This document shows positions 33,335 to 45,208 of a stretch of DNA of 64,000 nucleotides, piece by piece (positions within the stretch are counted from its first letter, which is position 1; each line of letters opens with the position of its first letter). The translations under genes were made by a program, and so were the position numbers. Source of the stretch: Hevea brasiliensis (Eukaryota; Streptophyta; Magnoliopsida; Malpighiales; Euphorbiaceae). Below the pieces are notes generated by a model. It saw only the letters and a program-made list of their open reading frames with translations. It made no database searches and was not told the origin of the DNA. The DNA is taken from NCBI RefSeq assembly GCF_030052815.1, contig NW_026614818.1, positions 62,001 through 126,000 of the forward strand. Direction: 5' to 3'.

Positions 33335-34170
33335 TGATAAGTGCATAATTTATTAATTTTACTCCCATCACATTTAGTGTTTCTAGTATGTTTTTATGCA
33401 TAATTTAGTTAATTAAAGTATATTTATCATTTAGGCATATTTTTAGATAGTTGTTGGAATAATTGTGTTGAATGGAGAAATTTTCAGCATTTGACTTTTA
33501 TTGCATTTTTCAAGTGTTTCTAAAGTTGTGGGTCTCCAAATTAAGTGCTGTTTAATCCATTGAAAAGCTAAGATAAAGCACTAAAAATGATAAAGAGGGA
33601 CCAAATCCCAAATCAGTCTCCAAGGTTGACAAAATGAGCTATGGATCTATTGCAAAAGCCCATACTTGATGTGTCACGATCAGTTTTAGTATTTATTTTG
33701 TATCTAGAGTTCTAGATGTCCAAATGAAGCAAGCTCAAGCACAATTGAACCTTAAGAGCCACCTCTACAACTTCTATGAGGGGCTGGACGCGAGATGAGG
33801 CCATTTTAATTGTCAAAAATGGCAATAAAGTCATCACTATGGGCTAAACCGTCTGTCTGAATCAGTCTTAGTTTTTAGGCCATAACTTGGGCTGTAGAAC
33901 TTAGATTTAGACAAATGAGTACCCATTGGAAAGCTAAGAAATAGGACTACAACTTTCCTGAAGAGGGCAGAGGCAGATTAGAAAAGGAAGTCACTGAAAA
34001 TTAGCCTTGATTTCAAAGAAGTGAATGTAGGCTGAAAATCTATCTTTTGAATTTCAAAACTTTTCCTAGTTTGGTTCCTATCTTTGGGATTCAGTTTTTG
34101 ATTATAAATACGTCTTTGGGCAGCAGCTAAGAGCATCCCATTCAGACCTTCGTTCTCCATAGAAGACATT
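33335..34170 (+). repeat. 3' LTR of element C, first part
   Basis: Matches 27311 onward of the 5' LTR, including the 87-bp GGCCATAACTT module (33878-33963). Interrupted after ACATT (34166-34170) by solo LTR H; resumes at 37455. Confidence 0.93.
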
Positions 34171-37100
34171 TGTAACACCCTCCCGGTAGTAACTAAAATA
34201 TTTAAACTAAAGTCAAGAACCAAAATTAACTCAAATATTAATAAGAAAAATTTAGGAAAAATTTTAGAAATAAAATACAACCAAGTCAAATGAGCCTATG
34301 TCAGCAAGGGTAACAAAATTCATAAAATAATTTTGGGACTCCAGAGAAGGGTCATTGAGGTTCCTATAGCATTAGAATGCCAAGAAAATATTTAGAAAAA
34401 TTTTTCAATAATTTTGACCCGTTAAGCCAAACGGAGGGCATTTTGGTCATTTCGCCTTCAGAGGTGATTTTTGGCCGACTTGTCCAGTTGAGTAAATAAT
34501 TATTATGACATAAAATATGAATTAATGTTGATGAAAAATTAGTTTGAAGTTAGTAGAAGAGAAAAGAAAAGAAAATACAATAAAATGCCAATTATGACAT
34601 ATTATGAGGTCATTTAAAATTGTCCACCAATCACAATTAAGTAACCATTTGACTAATTAATAAAAGAGATAAATAAAGACCAAGGAAGACCAAAAACAAG
34701 CAGCCATCTTCTTCTTCAAAACGTGATCCTCTCCTCCATAACCCTCCATGGAAGTTTTCTTTAATTACTTCCATTTTCCCCATGAATTTGCACAATAAAA
34801 CCCTAAGTCCCTTCACTAAAAGCTTGTCTCTACCTCTTGGGAAGTGTTTGGCAGCCAAGAAGAAGAAAGAAAGTGAAGATTGGGACTTGGAAAAATCTGC
34901 CTACAAGAGGTTAAAGTGAGGTTAGTGCACATATGTATTTAAAACTCCTTAATTCCATGTTAGAGATGTGTAATAGGTAAGAAATTGTGAAATAAATGAA
35001 CTAAACTCATGTGTATGAAGCCCATGGATTTCCTAAGGAAGGAACAAGATTGAGTGTTTTGATGGAATTGGAGTGCACTAGAGATTATGATTAAAGTGTA
35101 TAAACATAAGGATAATGAAGTAGTTGGTTAATTAAGGTAAATTGTGTAAATTTTGAATTTAAGCTAGGGTTTTGGGAGTGAAAATTTGATTTGGCTTATG
35201 GAATGATTAGTGGACATTCTAATGGTCAATTAGTGACCATTTAAGGCAAGTAAATCATAATTTGAAGTGAGCTAATGCATGGTAAACTGAATGGGAAGGC
35301 TGCCAAGAGACGAGAATGAGGCTGTGAGTCCAGCATGTTTGGACTGCCATATCTTTGGCTGTATAGGTCCAATTGGTGTTTGGCCAATTGGACATGAAAC
35401 TAGGCTTATAATGGCACATTTTTTCTGAAGAAACCATGCTCAAAAGACCAAAGCAAGAGGACCAAAACTTGGCCCCAATCCGGATACAAATGGCCAAATG
35501 AACAGTAACTGTTCATTTGGCCATAACTCACTGTAGATATGGTCAATTGACCTAAAATTTTTACAGCAACAAGATAAGATATAGAAAAACAACTTTCATG
35601 AAGGACACCAATCTAAATTATGCCATTAACCTAATCAAATCATTGAGCAAACTGAAGTTTACTGTACTGAGATTTCCAGAATTTTCATTTGAGCAGTAAT
35701 GTTTGGATGGCTATAACTCTCTCTAGAAAACTCAGATTTAGGCGATTCTTGAACCAATGAAAACCTAAGGCATAGTAGAACATTTCATATGAAGAAATTT
35801 AGGCCAAATTATGAACTTAACTTGATCAAATTACTGACCAAAGTTGGACCAAAATTTGCCAAAACCCAAAAGTGCAACTTATTTTGGCCATAACTTGAGC
35901 ATCAAAACTCCAAATGGAGTGATTCAAAAAAGGAAATTCAACTAGACAAAATAAGGAACAACTTTCATGTTTACCATTTCCTCAAATTCCCACTGTAAAA
36001 ATAACAAATGGAACAGTAAAAATGAAGTACCAAATCTGAAAATTTTGTTCAATTAGCATTAAGCTTAGAAATGGTATCGGCAACCAATACCAACAAGTTT
36101 TAAATACAAAATGTGGTATGTTTGGGGTGTTAAAACCAATACACCTATTTGCTATCCAAAAGTCAACATTTTTGTTGACCAATGAGGTGAATAGTGACAC
36201 CAAAACCAAAAATTGACAATTTTGCCAAAATGACCTAAGCTTTGAGAAAGTGATCAAAACTAACAAGTTTTGAATACAAAATGTGGTATGTTGGGAGTAC
36301 TAAAACCAATGTACCTATTGTTTATGCAAAAGTCAACATTTTAGTTGACTAATGAAATGAATAGTGACATGAAAACTTGAAATTCAAAAATTGTGAAACT
36401 TAAAAGTGCAAAATGCCCTAGTAGGCCTAATGTGATTGGTTTGGATAGATTGGCATGCCAATAGGGCATTGTTTTAGCAGTACTGTGAAAGGCTTTATGC
36501 CTGTATTCATGGCTTTATGCCCGTATTCATGGCTTTTATGCCAGTATTCATGGCTTTTATGCCCGATCATGTGATATCGTGTCTTTTAACCATACCGATC
36601 GCGATAATGGGTTGGCGCTCTCCGCCCCCCATGGTATGACGCCCCAGTGGTGTGTGTCCGCCGCCAACGAAATCGATCCATCCAAATGATTCAAGCATAG
36701 GTTACTTGGGCATGGAAAAGTATAACTGTAATTGAACTGATTGTTAAAGAAAATACGAAAATTAAATATCAGGAATGATTATGATAGAATACAAAGAAAC
36801 TCAAGATCATGAAGAAAATAATTAACAAAATGCATGAAGAAGTTAATATCATAAAACGTAATTAGCCCTCGACTAAATATTAAGTTGGTAATTATTCAGT
36901 TCTTATGAACACAATGGCTAAGAAATTATGATTTTTATTTGCATATTATATTTTCTTGTATTATTGGCACCACTAAGCTTTATGAGATTTGGATGTCCGT
37001 GTCACCTCAACTTCTACAGTGCATTGGTAGGACACTAGGTGTCATTTTGGCATTCTATAATAAATTTTGATTTTCTCATATGTAATGTATTTTGATTTTC

Positions 37101-37454
37101 ATGTAAATAATGCAAATTTGTGTTTGTAAATGGAAAAGTGAATATTGATCTATGATTGTTACATGACTATCAAATGAGATGAATGATTGAGAATTGAAAT
37201 TGAGAAATGAATGGTTGACAAATGTTGAGATGATGATTATTGGAGTTTGAGAGTAATTGAATACGAATATATGAATATTGGAATTGTTTTTTTCTCCATT
37301 TTTAATTTTCTTTAAAATTTTCGGAACCTTAAATAAATTATAATTTCGATAAATGGCTTAAATAAATTATATTTCACAAGTTATATTCAAAAGGAAGAAT
37401 AAAAATGAATTAAGATAAAATTGAGTGCTCGTGGCATAACTTGCGGTTGTCACA
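34171..37454 (+). mobile_element. Solo LTR H, Tekay-type Ty3/Gypsy, 3284 bp
   Basis: TGTAACACCCTCCC...GGTTGTCACA with TSD ACATT (34166-34170 and 37455-37459). No internal coding region. Similar in layout to the 3.5-kb LTRs of element E: the same start, a GAGG-CATTTTGGTCATTT block near 34430, AAATGTGGTATGT blocks, and repeated GGCCATAACT modules (35341, 35515, 35711, 35885). Long LTRs of this type are characteristic of Tekay/Del chromoviruses. Confidence 0.88.
36481..36566 (+). repeat. Four 20-22 bp tandem repeats in LTR H
   Basis: Units of the form GGCTTTATGCCCGTATTCAT, the later two with an extra T. They lie just upstream of a GC-richer patch (36570-36670) that could be the transcription-start region. 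Confidence 0.88.
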
Positions 37455-38331
37455 ACATTCGTTCTCCATTTTCTTTTTAGATTTCTTCTTTATTTTTCTT
37501 TATTTTTTTGTAAGCCATGAACATGAGTGGCTAAGTTTTTAATTTAGTTCAAGGGATTCAAGTTCTTATATATGATTTGTGAGACCAGGTTCTTAATTTA
37601 ATTTATGTCTTTTTTGAATATCTATTATTTTCTGATTTAATTGTTTTTGATCTGTTGAATGATTTGCTAAAAAGGCCTATTAGTTAATTGTTTGATTTGA
37701 TCAATGGCTAGTTCATCTTCATAATCCGTAATTATTGTATAAGGTTGAACATGAGTAGCAATTAGGTTTTATTGATTATGATCCTAGTTTTCGATAATAA
37801 CCTAAGGAACCAATAGGGTGGATTAAATGATTTATGCTTCATAAATTGTTGTTCAGCTTAACTACTTCCTTTTTCTTAAAGTAGTTATTAATTTGATGAG
37901 GATTGCTTAATACCAATTCATTTAATAATTAGAGTCAACAAGAATGCTAGGCTCGAATTGATGAGTATAGGGAAGTCAGGGGTTTACCTCGCTATTTAGT
38001 AAATCTACGTTAAGTATTCAATAAGAGATAATTATATTTCTTTTGTCTATAATCAAATCAATGTATTGGAATGCGAATTAACTTGGACTAAAGTTTGTTT
38101 AATTCAAGAGTTTCTTATTTAATTTTAGATCTTAATTTTGGATTTTTGATTTCTTCTTTGGATTGCGAATTAACCCCCCCCCAACCTTTGTTTCTTTTTT
38201 CTATTACACAAGTGCATGAAATTTAATAATTCAGTCTCTAGGGTTCGACTGGATTTACCACTTGCTACAGAAAATATTTCATAATTGGTAATTTCAGTTA
38301 ATTTAATTTCTGGTGGATTCGACAGCCATCA
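37455..38331 (+). repeat. 3' LTR of element C, second part
   Basis: Continues the LTR to GACAGCCATCA, followed by the TCATG duplication. Matches 28125-29019 of the 5' LTR, including the poly-C run. Confidence 0.93.
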
Positions 38332-38567
38332 TCATGTCCTTATTGTGAAGTATCATCGATTATGAACCAATTTATAATACTTTGTACTAGAAATATTGTC
38401 ACTCATATTCTCAACAACTTAAGAATAGAATTTCTAACAAAATATTAATGGACCTTTTCAATTATACATAAATAATTATATAAACAGAAAAGTGTAATTG
38501 CCTTTTATTAATTAAAATATTTACAAGATACATTCAAAATGATATGCTTTAGGGCATACTACTAACA
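38332..38567 (-). repeat. 3' LTR of Copia D, second part
   Basis: Resumes LTR D after element C (TCATGTCCTTATTGTG) and ends GGGCATACTACTAACA, identical in form to the right LTR end at 47314. Confidence 0.93.
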
Positions 38568-38578
38568 ATCTCCCACTA
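38568..38578 (-). other. Polypurine tract of Copia D
   Basis: Minus-strand AGTGGGAGAT directly before TGTTAG, the usual Copia form. Confidence 0.85.
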
Positions 38579-40833
38579 GCACTAGAGCCATTCATTACAG
38601 TATCTTAGACCCATCTTCTCAAGATGTCAGTCTAACTGAGCTTGTGACATAGCTTTCGTGAATGGATCAACTGGATTTTCGGTTGATGCTATTTGCATGG
38701 CTACATTGCTTCTCCCAACTATCTCTCTGATAATGTGATAGCACCTTTCTATGTGTTTGGATTTTTGGTGAGATCTGGGTTCCTTAGCCTGAATGATCGC
38801 TCCATTATTGTCACAGTAAAGAGAAACTACTGACTCAATGGAAGGAACTACTGCAAGTTCTATCACGAACTTCTTTATCCAAATAGTCTCTTTTGCAGCA
38901 TCTGATACAGCAATATACTCGACCTCTATAGTGGAATTAGCAGTTTTACTCTGTTTGGAACTCTTCCAACTAACTGCGCCTCCATTACAAATGAACACAA
39001 AACCAAAAGTAGACTTTCTATCATCAATATATGATTGAAAATTAGAATCAGTATAATCATCCAATTATAGGTCACCACCTCCATATACCAAGAATAAATC
39101 CTTAGTTCTTCTCAAGTACTTAAAGCTATTCTTGATAGCTATCTAGTGTTCCAAACCTGGATTGGATTGAAACCTGCTAATTAAACTAACAGCATATGCA
39201 ATATCCGGCCTAGTGTACAACATTACATATATTAAACTTTCAATAGCCGAAGCGTATAGAATCCTGGTCATTTTGTTTCTTTCTTCAGGTGTCTTTGGAG
39301 ACATCTCCTTAGAAAGATGGATACCATGTCTTACTGGTAACAATCCTCTCTTGGAATCTAGCATGTTAAACCTCTTTAACACCTTTTCCAAGTATAGACT
39401 TTGGGATAAACCAATTATTCTTTTCATTCTATCTCTATAGATGCGAATACCAAGAATATAGGTTGTTTCCTCTAAGTCTTTCATGGAGAATGTATTTGAC
39501 AATCATACCTTGACAATTGTTAGTATACCTATGTCATTGCCTATTAATAATATGTCGTCCACATATAAGACAAGGAAAGTGACAGCACTCTCACTAACCT
39601 TCTTATAAACACATGGCTTATCCATATCTTTGATAAAGCCAAATGATTTAATGGATTCATCAAAACGGATGTTCCAACTCCTCGAAGCTTGTTTCAACCC
39701 ATAAATAGATCGTTTTAGCTTGCACACTTTGGAATGATCTTGGGATTCAAAACCCCTAGGTTGTTTCATGAAAATGTTTTCTTCAATGTTTCCATTGAGA
39801 AAAGCCGTTTTGACATCCATCTGCCAAATTTCATAATTATAATATGCAGCTATTGCTAATAAAATCCTAATTGATTTAAGCATGGCAACAAGCGAGAAAG
39901 TCTCCTCATAGTCGATTCCTTGCCTTTGGCAAAACTCTTTCGCAACCAGCCTTGCTTTATAGGTCTCCACCTTTCCATCAGAACCAATTTTCTTTTTGAA
40001 AACTCATTTATTTCCTATAGGTACAATACCTTCAGGTGGGTCAACAAGATCCCAAACTTGGTTCTTATACATGGAATCAATTTTGGATTTCATAGCTTCA
40101 ATCCATTTAAAAGAGTCTATATCTGATATAGCTTCTTCATATGTAAAAGGATCATCTCCATGATCTGTTTCTTCATGAGCAAACAACTCTTGTTCATCTT
40201 CATGAAGAAAACCATATCTCTCTGATGGGTGAGATATTCTAGTTGATCTTTGAGGAATTTCTGTAGATGTTTCATTAACAGGCATAGGTTGACTAGATGA
40301 ATCTATATCCATCTGATTTGTTGGTTGGTCAGAATTCTCTAATTCTAACTCTATTTGCCTTCCTTTGCCACCTTCTTCAATGAACTGTTGTTCAAGAAAT
40401 ATGACATCTTTGCTTACCACAATTCTTTGTGATGTAGGCAAATAAAAAAAATATCCAAAACTTTCTTTTGGATATCCAACAAATCGACCCTTTTCTGATT
40501 TGAATTCCAATTTGTCAGTCTTTAGCTTTTTAATATAAGCTGGACAACCCCAAATCTTAACATGCTTAAGACTTGGTTTTCTTCCATGCCATATCTCATA
40601 GGGTTTGGAAGAAACCGATTTGGATGGAATGCTATTCAGAATATGCAAAGCTGATTCTAATGCAAATCTCCAAAAGAAGATTGGCATATCAGTATAGCTC
40701 ATCATACTACGTACCATATCTAATAGGATACAATTTCTCCTTTCAGATGCACCATTCAACTGTGGTGTTCTTGGAGGAGTCATATGAGAAATAATGCCAT
40801 GCTCTTTCAAGTATTCATCAAATTCAGTACTTA
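38579..40833 (-). pseudogene. Copia D integrase C-term, reverse transcriptase, RNase H
   Basis: Minus strand from the TRIM array. Integrase: STEFDEYLKEHGI, PPRTPQLNGASERRN (catalytic Glu region), KPYEIWHG, WGCPAYIK, GRFVGYPKES. A Glu/Pro/Ser-rich linker and RT follow: ARLVAKEFCQRQGIDYEETF, WQMDVKTAFLNGN (first catalytic Asp), SIYGLKQASRSWN, LVLYVDDILLIGND (about 39540-39575), SLIYVMLYTRPDIAYAV. RNase H reads DDYTDSNFQSYIDDRKSTFG, AEYIA-type VEYIAVSDAAKE, LYCDNNGAI and SKHIERCYH. Stops at 40004, 39503, 39143 and about 39068 are single-base changes. This is the Copia order integrase-RT-RNase H. Confidence 0.9.
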
Positions 40834-40838
40834 GGTAT

Positions 40839-41752
40839 TGTAACACCCTAGGCAAATCCCACATCGACAAAACACGGGAGAGATCTTTGGGTTCATAAGC
40901 CATTACATTTGTACAATTTGTACAATTTGTACAAATGTAATGGCTAGTGATATTGCAATGCGCCAAAGCCCTCACGATTTTAAAACGCGTCACTATGGGT
41001 TACGAACTGTCAACTTATGAACCCAGCATCTCTCCCGTGTTTTGTCGATGTGGGATTTGCCTAGGTGTTACAATCCACCCCCCTTATGGGACTCAGCGTC
41101 CTCGCTGAGGTTTGCCCCACCATCGTTCAAGGTTGCACGCGGAGCGGCTCTGATACCACAAATGTAACGGCCCGGCCCACTAGTGATATTGTCCGCTCTA
41201 GGCCGAAGCCCTCACGGTTTTAAAACGCGTCACTAGGGTTACGAACCATTAACTTATAAACCCAGCATCTCTCCTGTGTTTTGTCGATGTGGGATTTGCC
41301 TAGGGTGTTACAATCCACCCTCAGGGTCCTCGCTGAGGTTTGCCCCACCACCGTTCAAGGTTGCACGCGGAGCGGCTCTGATACCACAAATGTAATGGCC
41401 CGGCCCACTAGTGATATTGTCCGCTCTGGGCCAAAGCCCTCACGGTTTTAAAACGCGTCACTATGGGTTACGAACTGTCAACTTATGAACCCAGCATCTC
41501 TCCCGTGTTTTGTCGATGTGGGAATCCACCCTCAGGGTCCTCGCTGAGGTTTGCCCCACCATCGTTCAAGGTTGCACGCGGAGCGGCTCTGATACCACAA
41601 ATGTAATGGCCCAGCCCACTAGTGATATTGTCCGCTCTGGGCCAAAGCCCTCACGGTTTTAAAACGCGTCACTATGGGTTACGAACTGTCAACTTATGAA
41701 CCCAGCATCTCTCCCGTGTTTTGTCGATGTGGGATTTGCCTAGGGTGTTACA
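40839..41752 (-). mobile_element. Rearranged TRIM array in integrase of D (914 bp)
   Basis: TSD GGTAT (40834-40838 and 41753-41757). Four minus-oriented ~150-bp LTRs (41602-41752; 41391-41523, truncated; 41163-41312; 40935-41072) alternate with three 78-90 bp internal segments. Each internal segment has a Met-type primer site (TTTGTGGTATCAGAGCC, minus) and a purine-rich tract before the next LTR. At the left a deleted LTR lies in the opposite orientation (40839-40916), so both outer ends of the insertion are the same LTR terminus, TGTAACACC. No coding capacity. Removing it restores the D integrase frame. Confidence 0.88.
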
Positions 41753-42660
41753 GGTATTCACCTCCACGATCTGATTGAAGAGTTTTAATACTTTTTCCTG
41801 TTTGATTTTCTACTTCAGATTTAAATTCTTTGAACTTTTCAAAGGATTCATGTTTGTATTTCATCAAATACAAATACCCAAACCTTGATTTATCATCAGT
41901 ACAGGTAATAAAGTATTGAAAACCGCCTCTTGCCATTTCTTTAAATAGACCACATAAATCATTATGTATTAGTTCCAAAATATTTTCAGCTCTTAGTCCT
42001 TGCCCAATAAAAGGTAATCTAGTCATTTTGCCCTGAAAGCAAGGTTCACAAGTTGGATTAGGTTCAGAACCCAATGAGAATAAAATCCCCATTTTCTCCA
42101 GTTTTGTAATCCTATCTTCTGCAATGTGACCTAATCTTAAGTGCTAAAGATGTTTTGGACTAGATTTGATTTTCATTATGGCATTACATTCATTTAGATT
42201 GCTTGCATTCAATTTTTATTTATCATTGTTATACAAATAATAAAGACTATCATGCATATAACCCGAGCCAACATACTTATTTCCAAAATAGATATTGCAA
42301 ACATCATTTGTGAACTGAAATTCATAATTATTTCTAGTCAAACTAGATATAGAAATGATATTCTTAAAAGCATCAGGTACATACAAAATATTATTTAAAC
42401 ACAAAACATGTCCATACATGTAAAATGATTTAGATCCTATGGCTAAAGCTTCAACAATTGAGCCATTGCCAATATGGAGTCTAACATCTCTAGCATGCAA
42501 GCTGCTATTGTTTGCTAGTTCCTTCATATCAAAAGAAATGTGAGAACTGGCACCAGTATCTAAAACCCAAGCTGTAGATGAACTATGAGCATCATCAGAA
42601 TCTAAATAACAAGATATAGACATACCTTCTGAAGGTCTATCCTTCTTGTCCTTCAGAGAA
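41753..42660 (-). pseudogene. Copia D protease, pre-integrase and integrase N-terminal part
   Basis: The protease ORF 42623-42216 carries WVLDTGASSHIS (active-site DTG), RLHIGNGS and NNILYVPDAFKNIISIS. A stop and frame change follow. The pre-integrase LRLGHI segment lies near 42140. The frame from 42092 to 41758 has the integrase zinc half CEPCFQGKMTR, ELIHNDLCGLF (first catalytic Asp), TCTDDKSRFGYLYLM and LQSDRGGEYL (second Asp), ending exactly at the TRIM insertion. Confidence 0.88.
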
Positions 42661-43487
42661 GCAAGATACTCTGGGTAGTTTCTTTTCCAGTGCCCATCCT
42701 TCTGGCAGTAGAAACACTTTCCTTTACCACCATCAGCTTTGGTTTTGGTTTTCTATTTGGCTATCTTCTTGGAAGGTCTAGGAACTTGAGGTTTCTTTTT
42801 CTTATTGCCCTTCTTCTTGTTGGACTTTCCAGCAGAAGAAGATGCAATCAAACCTACCTCTTTTCCTTTATTGCTTAACATATTCTTTTGGGCAATAACT
42901 AGCATGTTAAGCAAGCCAGCCAAGGTGTATTCCTGCTTGGTCATATGGAAATTTGTCACAAAATTCCCAAATGACTCAGGTAGGGACTGAAGGATCAAAT
43001 CCGTCTGCAGTTGGAAATCCATGTGAAAGTCAAGATGTTCCAGCTACTCTAGAAGCCGAATCATATTATGGACATGATCCCCTAAATTTTGTCCCTCAGA
43101 CATCCTCATACGAAATAGTTACCTAGATATCTCATACCTAGCATTTCTGCTATGCTCACCATACAACTCTTATAGGTGAAGGAGGATCTCACTTGCACTT
43201 TGCATGTTTTCATGCTGCTTTTGTAACTCATTAGTCATAGAAGTAAGCATGTAACATCTGGCTCTCATATCATGCTCCTTCCACTTGTCCAAAGTCTCTA
43301 GTTCCTCTGGAGTGGCCCCTGGAGGTAAGGGACTAGGAACTATTAAATCTAGAACATATCCTATACGTTCTAGGTTCAAGACAAGCTTCAAATTTCTAAG
43401 CTAATCAGAAAGGTTAGGTCCTGTCAACCTATTATGGTCTAGTATGCTCACAAGGATATTGGATGGTGGTGGTTGTTGTGTGCTCAT
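42661..43487 (-). pseudogene. Copia D gag
   Basis: ATG at 43487 (MSTQQPPPSNILVS), then a stop where Trp is expected (SD*LRNLKL), then LVLNLERIGYVLD, ARCYMLTSMTNELQ and several stops around 43030-43160. SLPESFGNFVTNFHM, LAGLLNMLVIAQ and a Lys-rich tail follow. The CCHC knuckle CFYCQKDGHWKRNY has lost its final Cys (Tyr). Typical UBN2-type Copia gag, degraded. Confidence 0.85.
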
Positions 43488-45190
43488 TTTATCAGATTAA
43501 AAACTATAGAAAATAACAAGATTAATTAGTAATTGTATCAAGTAATTAACCAAAATGATTATGGCCTTTTAATCAAATTGATCCTCCCACTAACTTGACG
43601 AATCCTACACTTCCAAAGTAGGAAATGGAAATCCTAGTTGGATGGATTTCTAGTGGGTGATTGAATTCTTATAGTCTTATTGGTCATCCTTAGGCACATT
43701 CATTATTGAAATCACAATAAACTATAAGTGAGAAACTCCTTGCCCATCACATCTCATGTGAGGTTCAATCAATTATTTGGCTCTTAATGCTCAAAATCTC
43801 AGGCACATCCATTATTGATTTATCTTGCATTAGTTAAGTTGATCCTATTGAGCTACTAAACATGCAAATAATTTCAATGACCTCAGGCACATCCATTATT
43901 GGCCATCAACCATTTATATACTTACAATATCTTATGCTTAACAATTATTCTTAAGAAAATCTCTTAAACATAAACTGCATCATTCCCAAGCTCAAATAGC
44001 TAATAATGCAAGTATTTAAAATTTCTTAAAAAACTGCCGTAATGGAGAGCCATGATATAATTATCATAATTATACCATTAACAACTTAATCATTAGTTTG
44101 GAAGATTTTGTGGTCAGCTTAATTACTATTATGGTTGCACTTTGCACATTATCTAGTTGGCATGCATATATCTCATATTTGCATTCATTCATACACATCT
44201 CATGCATACATAAATAAACAAATAATATGGTATGATTATGGACTTTCTAAGGGATTCAATTCTAAGCCACCAAGAATTGAATCAGGGCATTCCTAAGTGT
44301 ATTTCATTCATTCATTTTACAAAAATTGCTGAAGGAGTACATAATCAACCCCCCTTGACCTGGATCTCCTCCCACTGGTCCCACCAATGCTCTTGATCTC
44401 CTTGTTCTTCTTGTAATCCAATTACATTGTAATCCTTGACATACCAAGGAGAATTTACAAGAAAACGGACTTTTAAAGTCCTTAAATAAATGAAAATACA
44501 TCCTGAGTTATTACAACATTTATAATACATGCCTCTATAAATAAAATAAAATAAATTATTTTACATCCTAAAGAAAAATAAAAGAAATAAATAAATTTAA
44601 TCACATTGGTCTTTTATTGTCCATGATTATCCATCATGCATATTAAAATTTAACAATTAAATAAAATATACATGTATAAAAATTAAATTGAATACATATA
44701 TTTAATTATAAATTAAATTTGAATCTCATTCAAATAATTTAAATTTAGAACCTGTTCCAAATTTAATTCTATGAAAATAATTTTCATAATTATTTGTGTG
44801 ATTGGAATTGCTAATTAAACCATTTAATTAGATTCAGGCTTAATTCTAGGTCCATAATTATATAACATTTGCATAAAAGCCCAAAAATAAGCCAAACACG
44901 CCCTTAAAATGCCAAACACGCCCTTATACTGAAGAACATGGGGTGATGGGGACCAACACGGGGCAGGCCGTGTAAACGGGCGGACCGACACGGGGTGGGG
45001 CACGTTAAAGCATGGCCTGTGTCGGTGAAACACACCCTGGGCCATGTTTAAGCCCAGAATAAGCCCAGACCGTGTTTCTTGCAGCAGTTTGGTTCCTTTA
45101 GGGTTTTGACGATCCGAACCAACTTCAAATCAACCCAAATTTGATCCAATCACACAAATAAGCCTCATAAACAATCTAAATGGCAAATAT
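43488..45190 (-). other. Long untranslated leader of Copia D
   Basis: 1.7 kb between primer site and gag. No coding frame. Contains three spaced copies of AGGCACATYCATTATTG (43690-43910), poly-A/T stretches, and a GC-richer segment (44885-45070) with repeated GCCAAACACGCCCTTA and ACACGG/CCGTGT words. Confidence 0.75.
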
Positions 45191-45206
45191 AGTGGCTCTG
45201 ATACCA
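45191..45206 (-). other. Primer binding site of Copia D (initiator Met tRNA type)
   Basis: Minus-strand TGGTATCAGAGCCACT, two bases from the LTR end. Confidence 0.88.
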
Positions 45207-45208
45207 AT

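Larger units (their letters stand above)
27311..38331 (+). mobile_element. Athila-lineage derivative C, pol-deleted, inserted in the LTR of D
   Basis: TSD TCATG at 27306-27310 and 38332-38336. 5' LTR 27311-29019, tRNA-Asp-like primer site, gag, protease, then only the C-terminal part of integrase, 3' noncoding region, polypurine module, and a 3' LTR starting at 33335 that is interrupted by solo LTR H. RT, RNase H and the integrase core are absent. Internal length is about 4.3 kb against about 11.4 kb in the Athila at 6815. It would depend on a related element for replication. Confidence 0.94.

Noticed and set aside
34171..37454. A large DNA transposon in the 3' LTR of C
   Set aside because: 5-bp TSD, TG...CA ends and similarity to the LTRs of E indicate a solo LTR; no terminal inverted repeats or transposase.
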